A stretch of DNA of 64,000 bases from Intestinimonas aquisgranensis (lineage in GTDB: Bacteria > Bacillota > Clostridia > Oscillospirales > Oscillospiraceae), in assembly GCA_020687605.1 (NCBI GenBank), contig JAJEQY010000003.1, positions 31,363 through 95,362 on the forward strand, read 5' to 3'. Positions 47,762-58,529 of this stretch are shown here, piece after piece (the first letter of the stretch is position 1; the number at the start of each line of letters is the position of its first letter). The notes beneath the pieces were generated by a model, which saw only the letters and a program-made list of their open reading frames with translations, made no database searches and was not told where the DNA came from. Both the position numbers and the translations under genes were made by a program.

Positions 47762-48571
47762 TTATAAAAGCTGAATGACGGCGGCCTGGCTGCCCCGGAC
47801 GCCGCCGGTGATCCGGTGGGACCAGTATTTCTCAGGCAGGCAGGCGGTGCAGTCGGCGGTGACGGAGATGTGCTCGGGGCGCAGGCCGACGCGCTCCAGA
47901 CGTGTGGCGTTGATGCCCTTCAGGTCCACCTTGAACTTGCCGTTCTCGATGGGGGAGAGGAAGGGGGTGGCACGGACGCCCAGAGCGGCGGTCATGGCGT
48001 TGGGCACGTCCTCATGGGTCTCAAAGCAGCACCGGGAGATACCGGGACCAATGGCGGCCAGAATATCCTCCGGACGGCAGCCGTAGAAGGCCATCTTTTC
48101 CACCGCACGCTCCACGATGCCGGCGGCGGTGCCCCGCCAGCCGGCGTGAACGGCGGCGATGACCCGGCGGACCGGGTCGTAGAGGAGGACGGGCAGGCAG
48201 TCGGCGCTGAAGATGACCAGGGCCACGCCGGGGATGTCGGTGACCAGGCCGTCGGCCTCGTAGGGCTCCTGGTCCAGCAGGCCGGCCTTGATGTCGGCGG
48301 TGGTGACGGGCCGGACCACGTCGCTGTGGACCTGGTTGGTCATGGCCACCGTGCTCAGGTCGGCCCCCACGGCGGCGAAGAACCGGCGGTAGTTCTCCCG
48401 GACGTGCTCAGGGTCGTCGCCACGGGTGGAGCCCAGGTTGAGGCTCTCGTAGATGCCGGTGCTCACGCCGCCCAGCCGGGTGGAGAAGCCGTGTACCACC
48501 CCGCCGGCGTGCTCAAAGGCCTCCGCCGACAGGTAGGTGACGCCGGCGCTGATCTTGTCGTGGATCTCCAA
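47762..48571 (-). CDS. yfiH: YfiH/LACC1-family purine nucleoside phosphorylase (laccase domain)
   Basis: A 269-residue protein of the multicopper-oxidase-like YfiH family, shown in several members to act as a purine nucleoside phosphorylase/adenosine deaminase. The conserved metal-site pieces are ADCLPVLLYDP, AVHAGWRGTAAGIVERAV (His about 140) and ISRCCFETHEDV. The start is TTG 48571 with AAAGGAG 8 bases upstream; no ATG fits the family N terminus. In other bacteria yfiH often lies near cell-wall genes; here it follows secA. Confidence 0.88.
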   Translation of the reverse strand: MEIHDKISAGVTYLSAEAFEHAGGVVHGFSTRLGGVSTGIYESLNLGSTRGDDPEHVRENYRRFFAAVGADLSTVAMTNQVHSDVVRPVTTADIKAGLLDQEPYEADGLVTDIPGVALVIFSADCLPVLLYDPVRRVIAAVHAGWRGTAAGIVERAVEKMAFYGCRPEDILAAIGPGISRCCFETHEDVPNAMTAALGVRATPFLSPIENGKFKVDLKGINATRLERVGLRPEHISVTADCTACLPEKYWSHRITGGVRGSQAAVIQLL

Positions 48572-48623
48572 AGAGGTACTCCTTTCTGGACCAAAGAGGG
48601 CTTGTCCCGGATGCCTTGCGGTC

Positions 48624-48650
48624 TTACTGCTGATCGGGGTGATAATTCCC
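48624..48650 (-). repeat. Degenerate second copy of the secA 3' end
   Basis: On the minus strand this stretch reads G-N-Y-H-P-D-Q-Q-stop, almost identical to the real secA end (K-E-Y-H-P-D-Q-Q-stop, 48820-48793). About 23 of 26 bases match with one inserted base. It lies about 145 bases downstream of the secA stop and has no start of its own, so it looks like a partial tandem duplication left in the spacer. Confidence 0.6.
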
Positions 48651-48767
48651 CACGGGGCAGGCCCCGCGGGGACCCCTTTCTTTCACTCAGCCGGGGCGAA
48701 GTGAATCCGCCCCGGCCCAAGGTTTTCACCTGGCGGTGAAAACGCTTGGACGGCGTGACCGCCGTCC
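48648..48767 (-). other. Four-hairpin structured spacer between secA and yfiH
   Basis: Four consecutive inverted repeats: GGACGGCG/CGCCGTCC (48748-48755 with 48760-48767), GTTTTCACC/GGTGAAAAC (48722-48730 with 48735-48743), CCGGGGCG/CGCCCCGG (48691-48698 with 48708-48715) and CCCCACGGGGC/GCCCCGCGGGG (48648-48658 with 48661-48671). None has a U-tail. Together they cover most of the 221-base gap and could end secA transcription in a factor-dependent way, stabilise its 3' end, or form a small RNA. Confidence 0.6.
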
Positions 48768-48792
48768 CCGCTGTGCGGGTGCCTTCTGTGCG

Positions 48793-51561
<2,769 letters not shown>

Positions 51562-51775
51562 GTTATCGTACACCTTTCCTAATTGGTTCTGGAATCAGTT
51601 TAGTATATCATACCCAGCCGGAAGAAAAAAGAGAAAATTGTGAACAAAATCCGCCGCCGTCTCCGGGAGCATCCTGTGGGGACGGGCTTTTTCAAAATAA
51701 GGTAGCCGGGCGGCGGGGGGCTGTGGTACAATGTTGCAAAAGCCCGTCCGCCACGACACAGAAAGGAAGGTCCTT

Positions 51776-52573
51776 ATGCGCGCCAGATCCCTGCTGCTCG
51801 CCTCCGCCCTGGTCCTCACCCTGGCTGCCTGCGCTCCGGCGGAGTCCCAGGCCAGTCCTACCCCCACCCCCGCCCTTGTGGAGTCTCCGGCACCGGAGGA
51901 GACGGCCCCCCTGGAGCTGGTGTGGACCGATCAGATCTTCGCGAAAGACTTCACCGTTGACGACGGCACGGTGGTCATGTCGGTGGAGTATGTTTTCCCC
52001 GACATCGAGAACGCCGGAGAAGTGCCCGCCTGGCAGAAGATCCAGGACTACTATGCCGCCGAGGGGATGGCCTACCTGAGCGACGCCGCCGATTTGGCCG
52101 GCTATGCCGCCGGGGACTACGAGGTGGCCCAGACCATGGGGGAGGACTTCCTACCCTACGGTGAGTCCATGAGCTACCGCATCGCCCTCCAGAACGAGTC
52201 TATGGTCAGCATCGTGCGCAGCTACTATTCCAATTCGGTCACCGGCGCCGCCCACCCCTCCAACTTCCAGTTCTCCGAGACCTTTGACCTCACCACCGGG
52301 GAAAAGCTGACCCTGTGGGACTGCTTTACCGACTCCGATGCCGGCCGTACCCGGGTGCTGGACCTGCTGGAGCAGAAGGGGGCCGACGCCGGCTACGCCA
52401 GAGCGTCTCTGAAGTCCGAGCTCAACGACGCCTATTTCTATTTCAGCGACGAGGGCCTGGTGATCTACTACCAGCCCGACACCCTGGCCCCCTACGCCGC
52501 CGGTCTGCTGGAGTTCACCCTCCCCTACGCCGATCTCCAGGACCTGCTGGCCGTTTCGCCCATCCCATCTTAA
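51776..52573 (+). CDS. DUF3298/DUF4163-like lipoprotein
   Basis: A 265-residue lipoprotein: signal peptide with lipobox LAAC (Cys about 19), a Pro/Thr linker to about 47, then a domain resembling RsiV/DUF3298 (VVMSVEYVFPDIEN; SYYSNSVTGAAHPSNFQFSETFDLTTGEKLTLWDCF; ELNDAYFYFSDEGLVIYYQPDTLAPYAAG). In B. subtilis RsiV this domain binds lysozyme, but here there is no transmembrane anti-sigma part and no sigma factor gene beside it, so a surface or sensing role is only a guess. GAAAGGAAGG precedes ATG 51776. Followed by rlmD after 16 bases. Confidence 0.72.
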   Translation: MRARSLLLASALVLTLAACAPAESQASPTPTPALVESPAPEETAPLELVWTDQIFAKDFTVDDGTVVMSVEYVFPDIENAGEVPAWQKIQDYYAAEGMAYLSDAADLAGYAAGDYEVAQTMGEDFLPYGESMSYRIALQNESMVSIVRSYYSNSVTGAAHPSNFQFSETFDLTTGEKLTLWDCFTDSDAGRTRVLDLLEQKGADAGYARASLKSELNDAYFYFSDEGLVIYYQPDTLAPYAAGLLEFTLPYADLQDLLAVSPIPS

Positions 52574-52589
52574 AATGAGGTGTTCCCCC

Positions 52590-53939
52590 ATGCCCAAGAA
52601 AAATGACATTCTGCCCCTGACCATCGAATCCATTGGCCTCAACGGCGAGGGCATCGCCCATCTGGACGGTCAGGTGGTTTTTGTGTCCGGTGGCCTCCCC
52701 GGCGAGGTGTGCGACACCCTCATTTTAAAGGTGGGCCGTTCCGCCATCTGGGGCAAGGCGGTGGGGGTGGAGACCCCCTCCCCGGACCGGCTTGTCCCCG
52801 ACTGCCCCCAGTACCCCAGGTGCGGCGGCTGTCAGTTCCGGCACATGAGCTACCCCGCCGAGCTGGAGGCCAAGCGCCGCCGGGTGGAGGATGCCATCCG
52901 CCGTGTGGGCGGGCTGGACCTGCCGGTTTCTGTGATTTTAGGGGCGAAAAATACACAGCGTTATCGAAATAAGGTGCAATTGCCGGTGGCCGCCGGGAAG
53001 GAGGGACCGAAGATCGGCTTCTTCCGGGCCCGGAGCCACGACGTGGTGAACGTGGACGACTGCCTTCTCCAGCCGGAGACCGCCTCCGCCCTGGCTCATG
53101 CGGTGCGGCGGTGGATGACGGACTACGCCGTCCCCGCCTACGACGAGCGGGCCCATACCGGACTGGTGCGCCACCTCTTCGTCCGCTTCTCCCGGACCCA
53201 GGCCCTGTGCTGCCTGGTGGTCAACGGGCAAAAGCTCCCCCACGAGCAGGCATTGGTGGAGGCCCTCCGTTCCGCCGCCCCGGAGCTGGCCGGGGTTGTG
53301 CTGTCGGTGAACAAAGAGAGGACCAACGTGGTGCTGGGCAGGGAGCTGCGCACCCTGTGGGGCCGGGACTATCTGGAGGACACCCTCTGCGGCCTCACCT
53401 TCCGCATATCGGTGCCCTCCTTCTACCAGGTGAACCGGGACCAGTGCGAGGTCCTCTACGGCAAGGCGGTGGAGCTGGCGGGACTCACCGGGACCGAGAC
53501 GGTGGTGGACCTCTACTGCGGCATTGGCACCATCTCCCTGGCCATGGCCCGCCACGCAGGGCGGGTCATCGGGGCGGAGATCGTCCCCTCCGCCGTTGAG
53601 GACGCCAAGGCCAACGCCGCCCGCAACGGCATCACCAACGCCGAGTTCTTCTGCGGTGACGCCGCCGACACCGCCGCCCGGCTGGCTGCCGAGGGTCTGC
53701 GGCCCGACGTCATCTGCGTGGACCCGCCCCGGAAGGGCCTGGCCCCGGAGGTGGTGGCCTCCATTGCACAGATGGCCCCCCAGCGGGTGGTCTACGTCTC
53801 CTGCGACCCGGCCACCCTGGCCCGGGACCTGGCCCGCTTCGGGGAGCTGGGCTACGCCGCCCGGACCGCCGTGGCGGTGGACATGTTCCCCCGCACTGCC
53901 CATGTGGAGACGGTATGCCTTTTGTCCAAAGGAGCATGA
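52590..53939 (+). CDS. rlmD: RlmD/TrmA-family tRNA/rRNA (uracil-5-)-methyltransferase
   Basis: A 449-residue RNA m5U methyltransferase. An N-terminal TRAM domain (about 5-62; LTIESIGLNGEGIAHLDGQVVFV) is followed by the iron-sulfur Cys set CPQYPRCGGCQF, the SAM-binding DLYCGIGTISLAMA (about 310-323), DPPRKGL, and the catalytic Cys in YVSCDPATLARDLA. Most likely target is a uridine of 23S rRNA; Firmicute members (RlmCD type) may methylate two sites. ATG 52590 gives the canonical start; GAGGTG lies 7 bases upstream. Confidence 0.9.
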   Translation: MPKKNDILPLTIESIGLNGEGIAHLDGQVVFVSGGLPGEVCDTLILKVGRSAIWGKAVGVETPSPDRLVPDCPQYPRCGGCQFRHMSYPAELEAKRRRVEDAIRRVGGLDLPVSVILGAKNTQRYRNKVQLPVAAGKEGPKIGFFRARSHDVVNVDDCLLQPETASALAHAVRRWMTDYAVPAYDERAHTGLVRHLFVRFSRTQALCCLVVNGQKLPHEQALVEALRSAAPELAGVVLSVNKERTNVVLGRELRTLWGRDYLEDTLCGLTFRISVPSFYQVNRDQCEVLYGKAVELAGLTGTETVVDLYCGIGTISLAMARHAGRVIGAEIVPSAVEDAKANAARNGITNAEFFCGDAADTAARLAAEGLRPDVICVDPPRKGLAPEVVASIAQMAPQRVVYVSCDPATLARDLARFGELGYAARTAVAVDMFPRTAHVETVCLLSKGA

Positions 53940-53940
53940 T

Positions 53941-54489
53941 ATGATCCTGCAAACGGAACGACTGGTCCTGCGCCGGTGGAGAGAGACGGACGCGGAGAGC
54001 CTGTACGAATACGCGAAGGACCCGGCGGTGGGCCCCATTGCGGGCTGGCCCGCCCACAGGAGCCTGGAGGAGAGCCGGACGGTCATCCGGGAGGTCTTTC
54101 AGGGCGCGGAGTGCTACGCCATATGCGAGCGGGGAAGGGACAGGGCCATCGGCGCGGCGGAGCTGAAGCTGCGGGGCAGCACCGACATGACCGACAGGGA
54201 GGACGAGTGTGAGCTGGGCTATTGGCTGGGGAAGCCGTTCTGGGGCAGAGGGTATATGCCGGAGGCGGCCGAGGCCCTCCTCCGGCGGGGCTTTCAGGAC
54301 CTTGGGATGACCACCATCTGGTGCGGATACTACGACGGGAACGTGAAATCAAAGCGGGTCCAGGAGAAATTGGGCTTTGTTTATCACCACACCTGCGATC
54401 AGGTCCCCGTCCCCCTCCTGAACGAGGTGCGGGTGGGGCACACGAGCCGCCTGACAAAGGCCATGTGGGAAACCATGCAGCAGGGGTAA
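53941..54489 (+). CDS. GNAT-family N-acetyltransferase (RimJ/RimL-like)
   Basis: A 182-residue acetyltransferase beginning ILQTERLVLRRWRETDAESLYEYAKDP, the usual RimJ/RimL opening, with the acetyl-CoA motif GYWLGKPFWGRGYMPEAAEALL (about 99-120) and SKRVQEKLGFVYHH. Substrate unknown. It begins 1 base after the rlmD stop with its ribosome site AAAGGAG inside that gene, so the two are co-transcribed. Confidence 0.87.
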   Translation: MILQTERLVLRRWRETDAESLYEYAKDPAVGPIAGWPAHRSLEESRTVIREVFQGAECYAICERGRDRAIGAAELKLRGSTDMTDREDECELGYWLGKPFWGRGYMPEAAEALLRRGFQDLGMTTIWCGYYDGNVKSKRVQEKLGFVYHHTCDQVPVPLLNEVRVGHTSRLTKAMWETMQQG

Positions 54490-54513
54490 TGAACGGACCC
54501 GAACAGGACAACG

Positions 54514-54544
54514 GCGCCCCCCGGCACATTGTGCCGGGGGGCGC
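54514..54544 (+). terminator. GC hairpin after the rlmD-GNAT unit
   Basis: Perfect 14-bp stem GCGCCCCCCGGCAC / GTGCCGGGGGGCGC, loop ATT. No T-run follows, so termination may be weak or factor-dependent. Confidence 0.6.
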
Positions 54545-54605
54545 GCCGCTGTGTTCGGCGGGGCGGAGGCTGAACAGGGGAATGGTAATTTCTGCTGGAA
54601 AAGTA

Positions 54606-54634
54606 TTGCCTTTCTAATTTATAGATCCTATACT
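54606..54634 (+). promoter_or_regulatory. Promoter of the interrupted secreted-protein gene
   Basis: TTGCCT (54606-54611), 17 bases, TATACT (54629-54634), then AAGGAGGT before ATG 54664. Promoter and ribosome site look intact. Confidence 0.72.
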
Positions 54635-54663
54635 CTTTCTTACATAGAGAAGGAGGTATTCCC

Positions 54664-55779
54664 ATGAAGAAACGTATACTTACCCTGCTGCTGGGTCTGG
54701 CCCTGCTGGCCGGACTCACCGTACCAGCACTGGCGGCCGGCGTGACCGTCCGCTGCGTCTCTCCCGCCGACGACCTGGGCATCGTCCAGGTGTACGGCGA
54801 GGCGCCCATGGTAACTTTTGAAGTGGCCAAGGCCGAGGGGGCCGTGGTGGAGGGCACCCAGGTGAAGATCTACGACATGGACGGCAATCTGCTGTCCGTC
54901 AGCCGCGGCGGCGCGGCGCCGGAGTCCTGGCTGGAGAAGACCACAGCCACCTTCAACCTGGAGCTGGCCAAGACCTCGCCGGCGCTGTCCTATGATACCA
55001 TCTACGGCTGCGTGGCCGAGGCCACCGTGGACGGGGCGGTGTATACCAGCGACACGGTGTTCTTCCAGGCCAAACAGGCCGCCCCCACCTACACGGTCAA
55101 CTTTATGCTGGACCTGGACACCATGACTGACCTGGGTACCTTCCAGGAGACCAACGGGCAGGACTGGGAGCTGCCCGACGAGCCCACCCGGCCCGGCAAG
55201 ACCTTCGTTGGCTGGAAGCTGCTGAGCGGAGAGATGATTGACCCCGACGCGCCGGTGATGCTCAGCGGGGACAACATGGCCTACGGCGTCTTTGAGCGGG
55301 ACGGCTCCGCCGTCGCCTCCGAGGGCTAGGCGCCCGACGCCAGCGGCATCGCCTACGCCTCCACCCAGAAGGTGGACGTGGACGGACGGCAGGTGACCTT
55401 CCAGATGTACGCCCTCCGGGACAGCAGCGGCAACGACACCAATTATGTGAAGCTTCGGGACGTGGCCTTTGCCCTCACCGGCACCGACGCCCGGTTCAAC
55501 GTGGAGTGGTCCGCCCAGCGGGGCATCTATGTGACCCCCGGTCTTGCCTACATCATGGTGGGCGGTGAGATGGACACCCCATTCAGCGGTGACCGGCCCT
55601 ATACCCGGATGAATGACACCACCGACATCGACGGCGAGGCGGTGGCCCTCCAGGCCTTCACCCTCACCGACGACGCCGGCAACGGCTACACCTACTACAA
55701 GCTCCGGGACCTGGGCCAGGCCCTGGGCTTCAACGTGGGCTGGTCTGCAGAGAAGGGCGTGTATATCGAGACGAAATAA
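54664..55779 (+). pseudogene. Secreted InlB-repeat / stalk-domain protein with one in-frame TAG
   Basis: One continuous frame of 371 sense codons broken by TAG at 55327-55329. Before it: a signal peptide (KRILTLLLGLALLAGLTVPALA), a beta domain, and an InlB-type repeat (about 140-210; LPDEPTRPGKTFVGWKLLSGE). After it, in the same frame: two copper-amine-oxidase-N-like stalk repeats (VDVDGRQVTFQMYALRDSSG, then NYVKLRDVAFAL; DIDGEAVALQAFTL, then YYKLRDLGQALGFNVGWSAEKGVYIE), a common C-terminal arrangement in Oscillospiraceae secreted proteins. The frame is otherwise undamaged. Either a recent point mutation (for example CAG to TAG) or readthrough/recoding would explain it. Without readthrough a 221-residue secreted fragment is made. 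Confidence 0.75.
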
Positions 55780-55891
55780 CTCCGCCGCGGCTGACTGGCC
55801 CATCAGATACTTTATTTATAAAATATGGGCTCTTGATATAAAGAAACAGGGTATTTTGCCGATCATATAAACAGAGAGGGGGGATTGGACC

Positions 55892-56893
55892 ATGCCGGAG
55901 TCGGACAGAGAGGACCGGAGGGTGCAGGAGGTCATGGAGCTGACCAGCGCCATGATGAATCGCTACTATCATAACAACGATGTGGAGTTTGTGATCGCCC
56001 AGATGGACGAGGATATCGTTTGGCTGGGGACGGCGGAGCATGAGTTCGCAGTGGGGAGAGAGATCGTGTCCGGTATTTTCCGGCGATTTGCGGGTCAGGT
56101 CCCCAAGTGCAATATCTCGGAGGAGGAGTACCACGTGCTCCGTATGGGGCCGGATGCCTACCTGTGCAGTGGCCGTATGTGGATCGCCACCGACGCCTCC
56201 ACCGGGATCAGCCTGCGGGTCCACCAGCGCGTTACCATGGGTTTCCGGCAGGCGGAGAGCGGCCTGCGCTGCTGCCACATCCACATCTCCAACCCCTACG
56301 GCGAGATGGCCGACGACGACGTGGGCTTCCCCACAAAAATGGCGCGGCAGTCCTATGAATACCTTCAGGAGCGGGTAGCGGCTCAGACCTCAGCGCTCCG
56401 GAGGATGAGCTACGAGGATACCCTGACGGGGCTTTTCAACCGGAACAAATTCAATCAGGTGGTAGACGTGTAGCGGGAGAGCGGACCGTTGGGGATCGCC
56501 TGCTTTGACCTCAATGGTCTTAAGGAGACCAACGACCGTATGGGTCACAGCGCCGGTGACGAGCTGCTTTGCAAAGTGGCCGGGGAGCTGCGGAAGGTCT
56601 TTGGGGATAAGGCCTACCGCATCGGCGGCGACGAGTTTGTGGTGGTGGACGACACTTTGGAGGAGACGGCCTTTCAGGATGCCGTCCGTGCCGCGGAAGA
56701 GGGTATGGCCGCGGTGGGGATCTGCTGCTCGGTGGGCGCCTCCTGGCGGGCTGGTCCCGTCTGTGTCCGGGAGCAGCTGGACGAGGCCGACCGCAGGATG
56801 TATGAGGCGAAGCGCCGCTATTACAGCGTCCAGGCCCACGACCGGCGCAACCGCCCCAGGGAACCCCGGCAGCAGGAAGGTCCCGCCACTTGA
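55892..56893 (+). pseudogene. SnoaL-like/GGDEF diguanylate cyclase with one in-frame TAG
   Basis: A 333-codon frame broken by TAG at 56471-56473. Residues about 1-140 resemble a SnoaL/NTF2-like sensory domain (MELTSAMMNRYYHNNDVEFV; EDIVWLGTAEHEFAVGREIV). A coiled helix (about 150-172) leads into the GGDEF domain, DTLTGLFNRNKFNQVVDV, then TAG, then LGIACFDLNGLKETND, GHSAGDELL, YRIGGDEFVVV (GGDEF codons at 56624-56638) and EADRRMYEAKRRYY. Active-site and substrate residues are intact beyond the stop, so a readthrough product could make cyclic di-GMP. The TAG falls in a loop after the first helix. Without readthrough no catalytic domain is made. The 112-base spacer before it is AT-rich with no clear promoter. 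Confidence 0.75.
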
Positions 56894-56918
56894 CTTTCCA
56901 CAGGGCCTGTGGTACACT
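56890..56918 (+). promoter_or_regulatory. Promoter of the MATE leader
   Basis: TTGACT (56890-56895), 17 bases, TACACT (56913-56918). It overlaps the stop codon of the GGDEF gene. The expected start near 56925 is about 17 bases before the leader ORF. Confidence 0.65.
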
Positions 56919-56941
56919 CACACTGCAAATTTAACACGAGC

Positions 56942-56995
56942 ATGGGTATTCGTCATCGGATGAGTACTGTTGAGGTGCTTGAACGCATTCCGTAG
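56942..56995 (+). CDS. Leader peptide MGIRHRMSTVEVLERIP
   Basis: A 17-codon ORF ending in TAG, lying between promoter and terminator. Its last seven codons (GAG to CCG) are the 5' arm of the terminator stem, so a ribosome on these codons would prevent the stem from forming. Codons 3-9 lie in an upstream hairpin GTATTCGTC/GATGAGTAC (56946-56954 with 56959-56967). The ribosome site is poor (ACGAG). Length and placement resemble leader peptides of antibiotic-resistance genes that act by ribosome stalling. Confidence 0.55.
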   Translation: MGIRHRMSTVEVLERIP

Positions 56996-57028
56996 ATCTT
57001 AGAAGGAATGCGTTCAGGCACCTTTTTT
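56974..57028 (+). terminator. Attenuator terminator in the MATE leader
   Basis: An 18-bp stem: GGTGCTTGAACGCATTCC (56974-56991) pairs with GGAATGCGTTCAGGCACC (57005-57022) counting one G-U pair, around a 13-base loop, followed by TTTTTT. It is a complete intrinsic terminator standing 36 bases before the MATE start codon and in its own transcript. Confidence 0.85.
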
Positions 57029-57064
57029 GTTTTCATCCGGCAGCCATGCGGTCAGGAGGCAGCC

Positions 57065-58390
57065 ATGGGCATGAGAAAAAATGAATTTGGAAAATATGTT
57101 TCCCTGAGCATCCTGGGGATGCTGGGCTCCTCGGGAACCATCCTGGCGGATACCTTCTTTGTGTCCAACCGGCTGGGGGCCGATGGCCTGGCCGCCCTCA
57201 ACCTCTCTATCGCCGTATTCGGACTCATCAATGGCCTGGGCATGCTGTTCGGCATCGGCGGCGCTACCCGCTACACCATCTTCCGCTCCCAGGGGGACGG
57301 GGCGGGAGCCGACCGGGTCTTTACCGCCGCCCTCCTCAGCGCCCTGGCCGCTGGACTGTGCTTCCTCTGCGCTGGTCTCTTCTGGCCGGAGTCCATCGCC
57401 CGGGCGCTGGGGGCGGAAGGTCACCTTCTTCCTCTGTGTACCGCCTATCTGAAGACCGTCCTCTGCTTTGCCCCCTGCTTCATCCTCAACCACCTCCTCA
57501 TGGCCTTCCTCCGCAACGACGGCAACCCCAGGCTGGCCATGTGCGCCATGCTGGCGGGGAGCCTGGCCAACATCGCCCTGGACTACCTCTTCGTCTACCC
57601 CATGGACATGGGGCTCTTCGGCGCCGCCCTGGCCACCGGCCTCGCTCCTGTCATCGGCCTGGCCGTCTCCTCTCTCCACATTGTCACCGGCAGGGCCCAC
57701 TTTCACCTGACCAGAGATGGCCTCAGGCTCCGAGAGCTGGGACGGAATGTCGGCCCCGGTCTCTCCGCCTGCGTCAACGAGTGCTCCTCCGGCATGGTAC
57801 TGGTGGTCTTCAACCTGCTGCTCCTGCGGACCGCCGGCAGCACCGGCGTGGCCGCCTACGGCATTGTGGCCAACCTGGCCCTGGTGGTGCTCTCCGTCTT
57901 TACAGGCATGGCACAGGGCATCCAGCCCCTGCTCAGCCGGGCCTATGGGCGGGGGGACCGGAAGGAGACGGCTGCCCTCCTGCGGAAGGGACTGGTCCTC
58001 TCCGGCGGGGTGGGGCTGGCCGTTCTGACAACCGCTCTGCTGGCCGCCCCCACCCTGGTCTCCTGGTTCAACAGCGAGGGCGACCCCCTGCTCCAGAGCC
58101 TGGCGGAAGAGGGCCTGCGGCTCTACTTTCTGGGCTTCCTCTGCGTGGGCTATAACTACCTGACGGCGGCCTTCCTCAGCGCCACCGAGCGGGCCGGAGC
58201 GGCCTGCGCCCTCTCTACCTTCCGGGGCTGCGTGGGCGTTACCCTCATCGCCTGCCTCTTCGCCTGGTGCTTCGGCGTCACCGGGATCTGGCTGGCTTTC
58301 CCCGTGGTGGAGCTGGCCACCGCCCTGCTGGGGCGATTGGTGCAGCGCCGCCGCCGCACGACGGAGGTCCCGGAGGGTCTCTGCGCCTGA
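57065..58390 (+). CDS. MATE-family multidrug/metabolite exporter
   Basis: A 441-residue membrane protein with 12 predicted spans, of the NorM/DinF/MepA superfamily that exports cationic drugs or metabolites using Na+ or H+. Family pieces: YVSLSILGMLGSSGTILADTFFVSNRLG at the N terminus, GIGGATRYTIFRSQG, the mid-protein repeat FNLLLLRTAGSTGVAAYGIVANLALV, and GMAQGIQPLLSRAYG. ATG 57065 is used (AGGAGG 5 bases upstream); ATG 57071 is also possible. Expression is probably set by the attenuator just upstream, which suggests induction by a translation-affecting compound. Confidence 0.88.
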   Translation: MGMRKNEFGKYVSLSILGMLGSSGTILADTFFVSNRLGADGLAALNLSIAVFGLINGLGMLFGIGGATRYTIFRSQGDGAGADRVFTAALLSALAAGLCFLCAGLFWPESIARALGAEGHLLPLCTAYLKTVLCFAPCFILNHLLMAFLRNDGNPRLAMCAMLAGSLANIALDYLFVYPMDMGLFGAALATGLAPVIGLAVSSLHIVTGRAHFHLTRDGLRLRELGRNVGPGLSACVNECSSGMVLVVFNLLLLRTAGSTGVAAYGIVANLALVVLSVFTGMAQGIQPLLSRAYGRGDRKETAALLRKGLVLSGGVGLAVLTTALLAAPTLVSWFNSEGDPLLQSLAEEGLRLYFLGFLCVGYNYLTAAFLSATERAGAACALSTFRGCVGVTLIACLFAWCFGVTGIWLAFPVVELATALLGRLVQRRRRTTEVPEGLCA

Positions 58391-58408
58391 ATTGTAAAAA
58401 CCACAAAA

Positions 58409-58442
58409 ACCTATTGACATACTAGGAAATAGGTGCTAGGAT
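58409..58442 (+). promoter_or_regulatory. iscS promoter with Rrf2/IscR-like operator
   Basis: TTGACA (58414-58419), 17 bases, TAGGAT (58437-58442). A 7-base inverted repeat ACCTATT-N12-AATAGGT (58409-58434) overlaps the -35 and spacer. CTAGGA also recurs at 58422-58427, 58436-58441 and 58459-58464. Repression of isc genes by IscR-type Rrf2 proteins is well known; no regulator gene is adjacent, so assignment is by analogy. Confidence 0.55.
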
Positions 58443-58529
58443 AATGCACAGGAAAACACTAGGAATTAAAGAGGGTCACCTCTTCTGCATTGTCCGCCCC
58501 CCTTTGGGCGGGGAAAGGAAGCGAATACC

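Noticed and set aside
54664..56893. Firm claim of pyrrolysine or other UAG recoding
   Set aside because: The window holds no pyl gene or CUA-anticodon tRNA, and TAG ends other genes normally. Nonsense mutation remains at least as likely.
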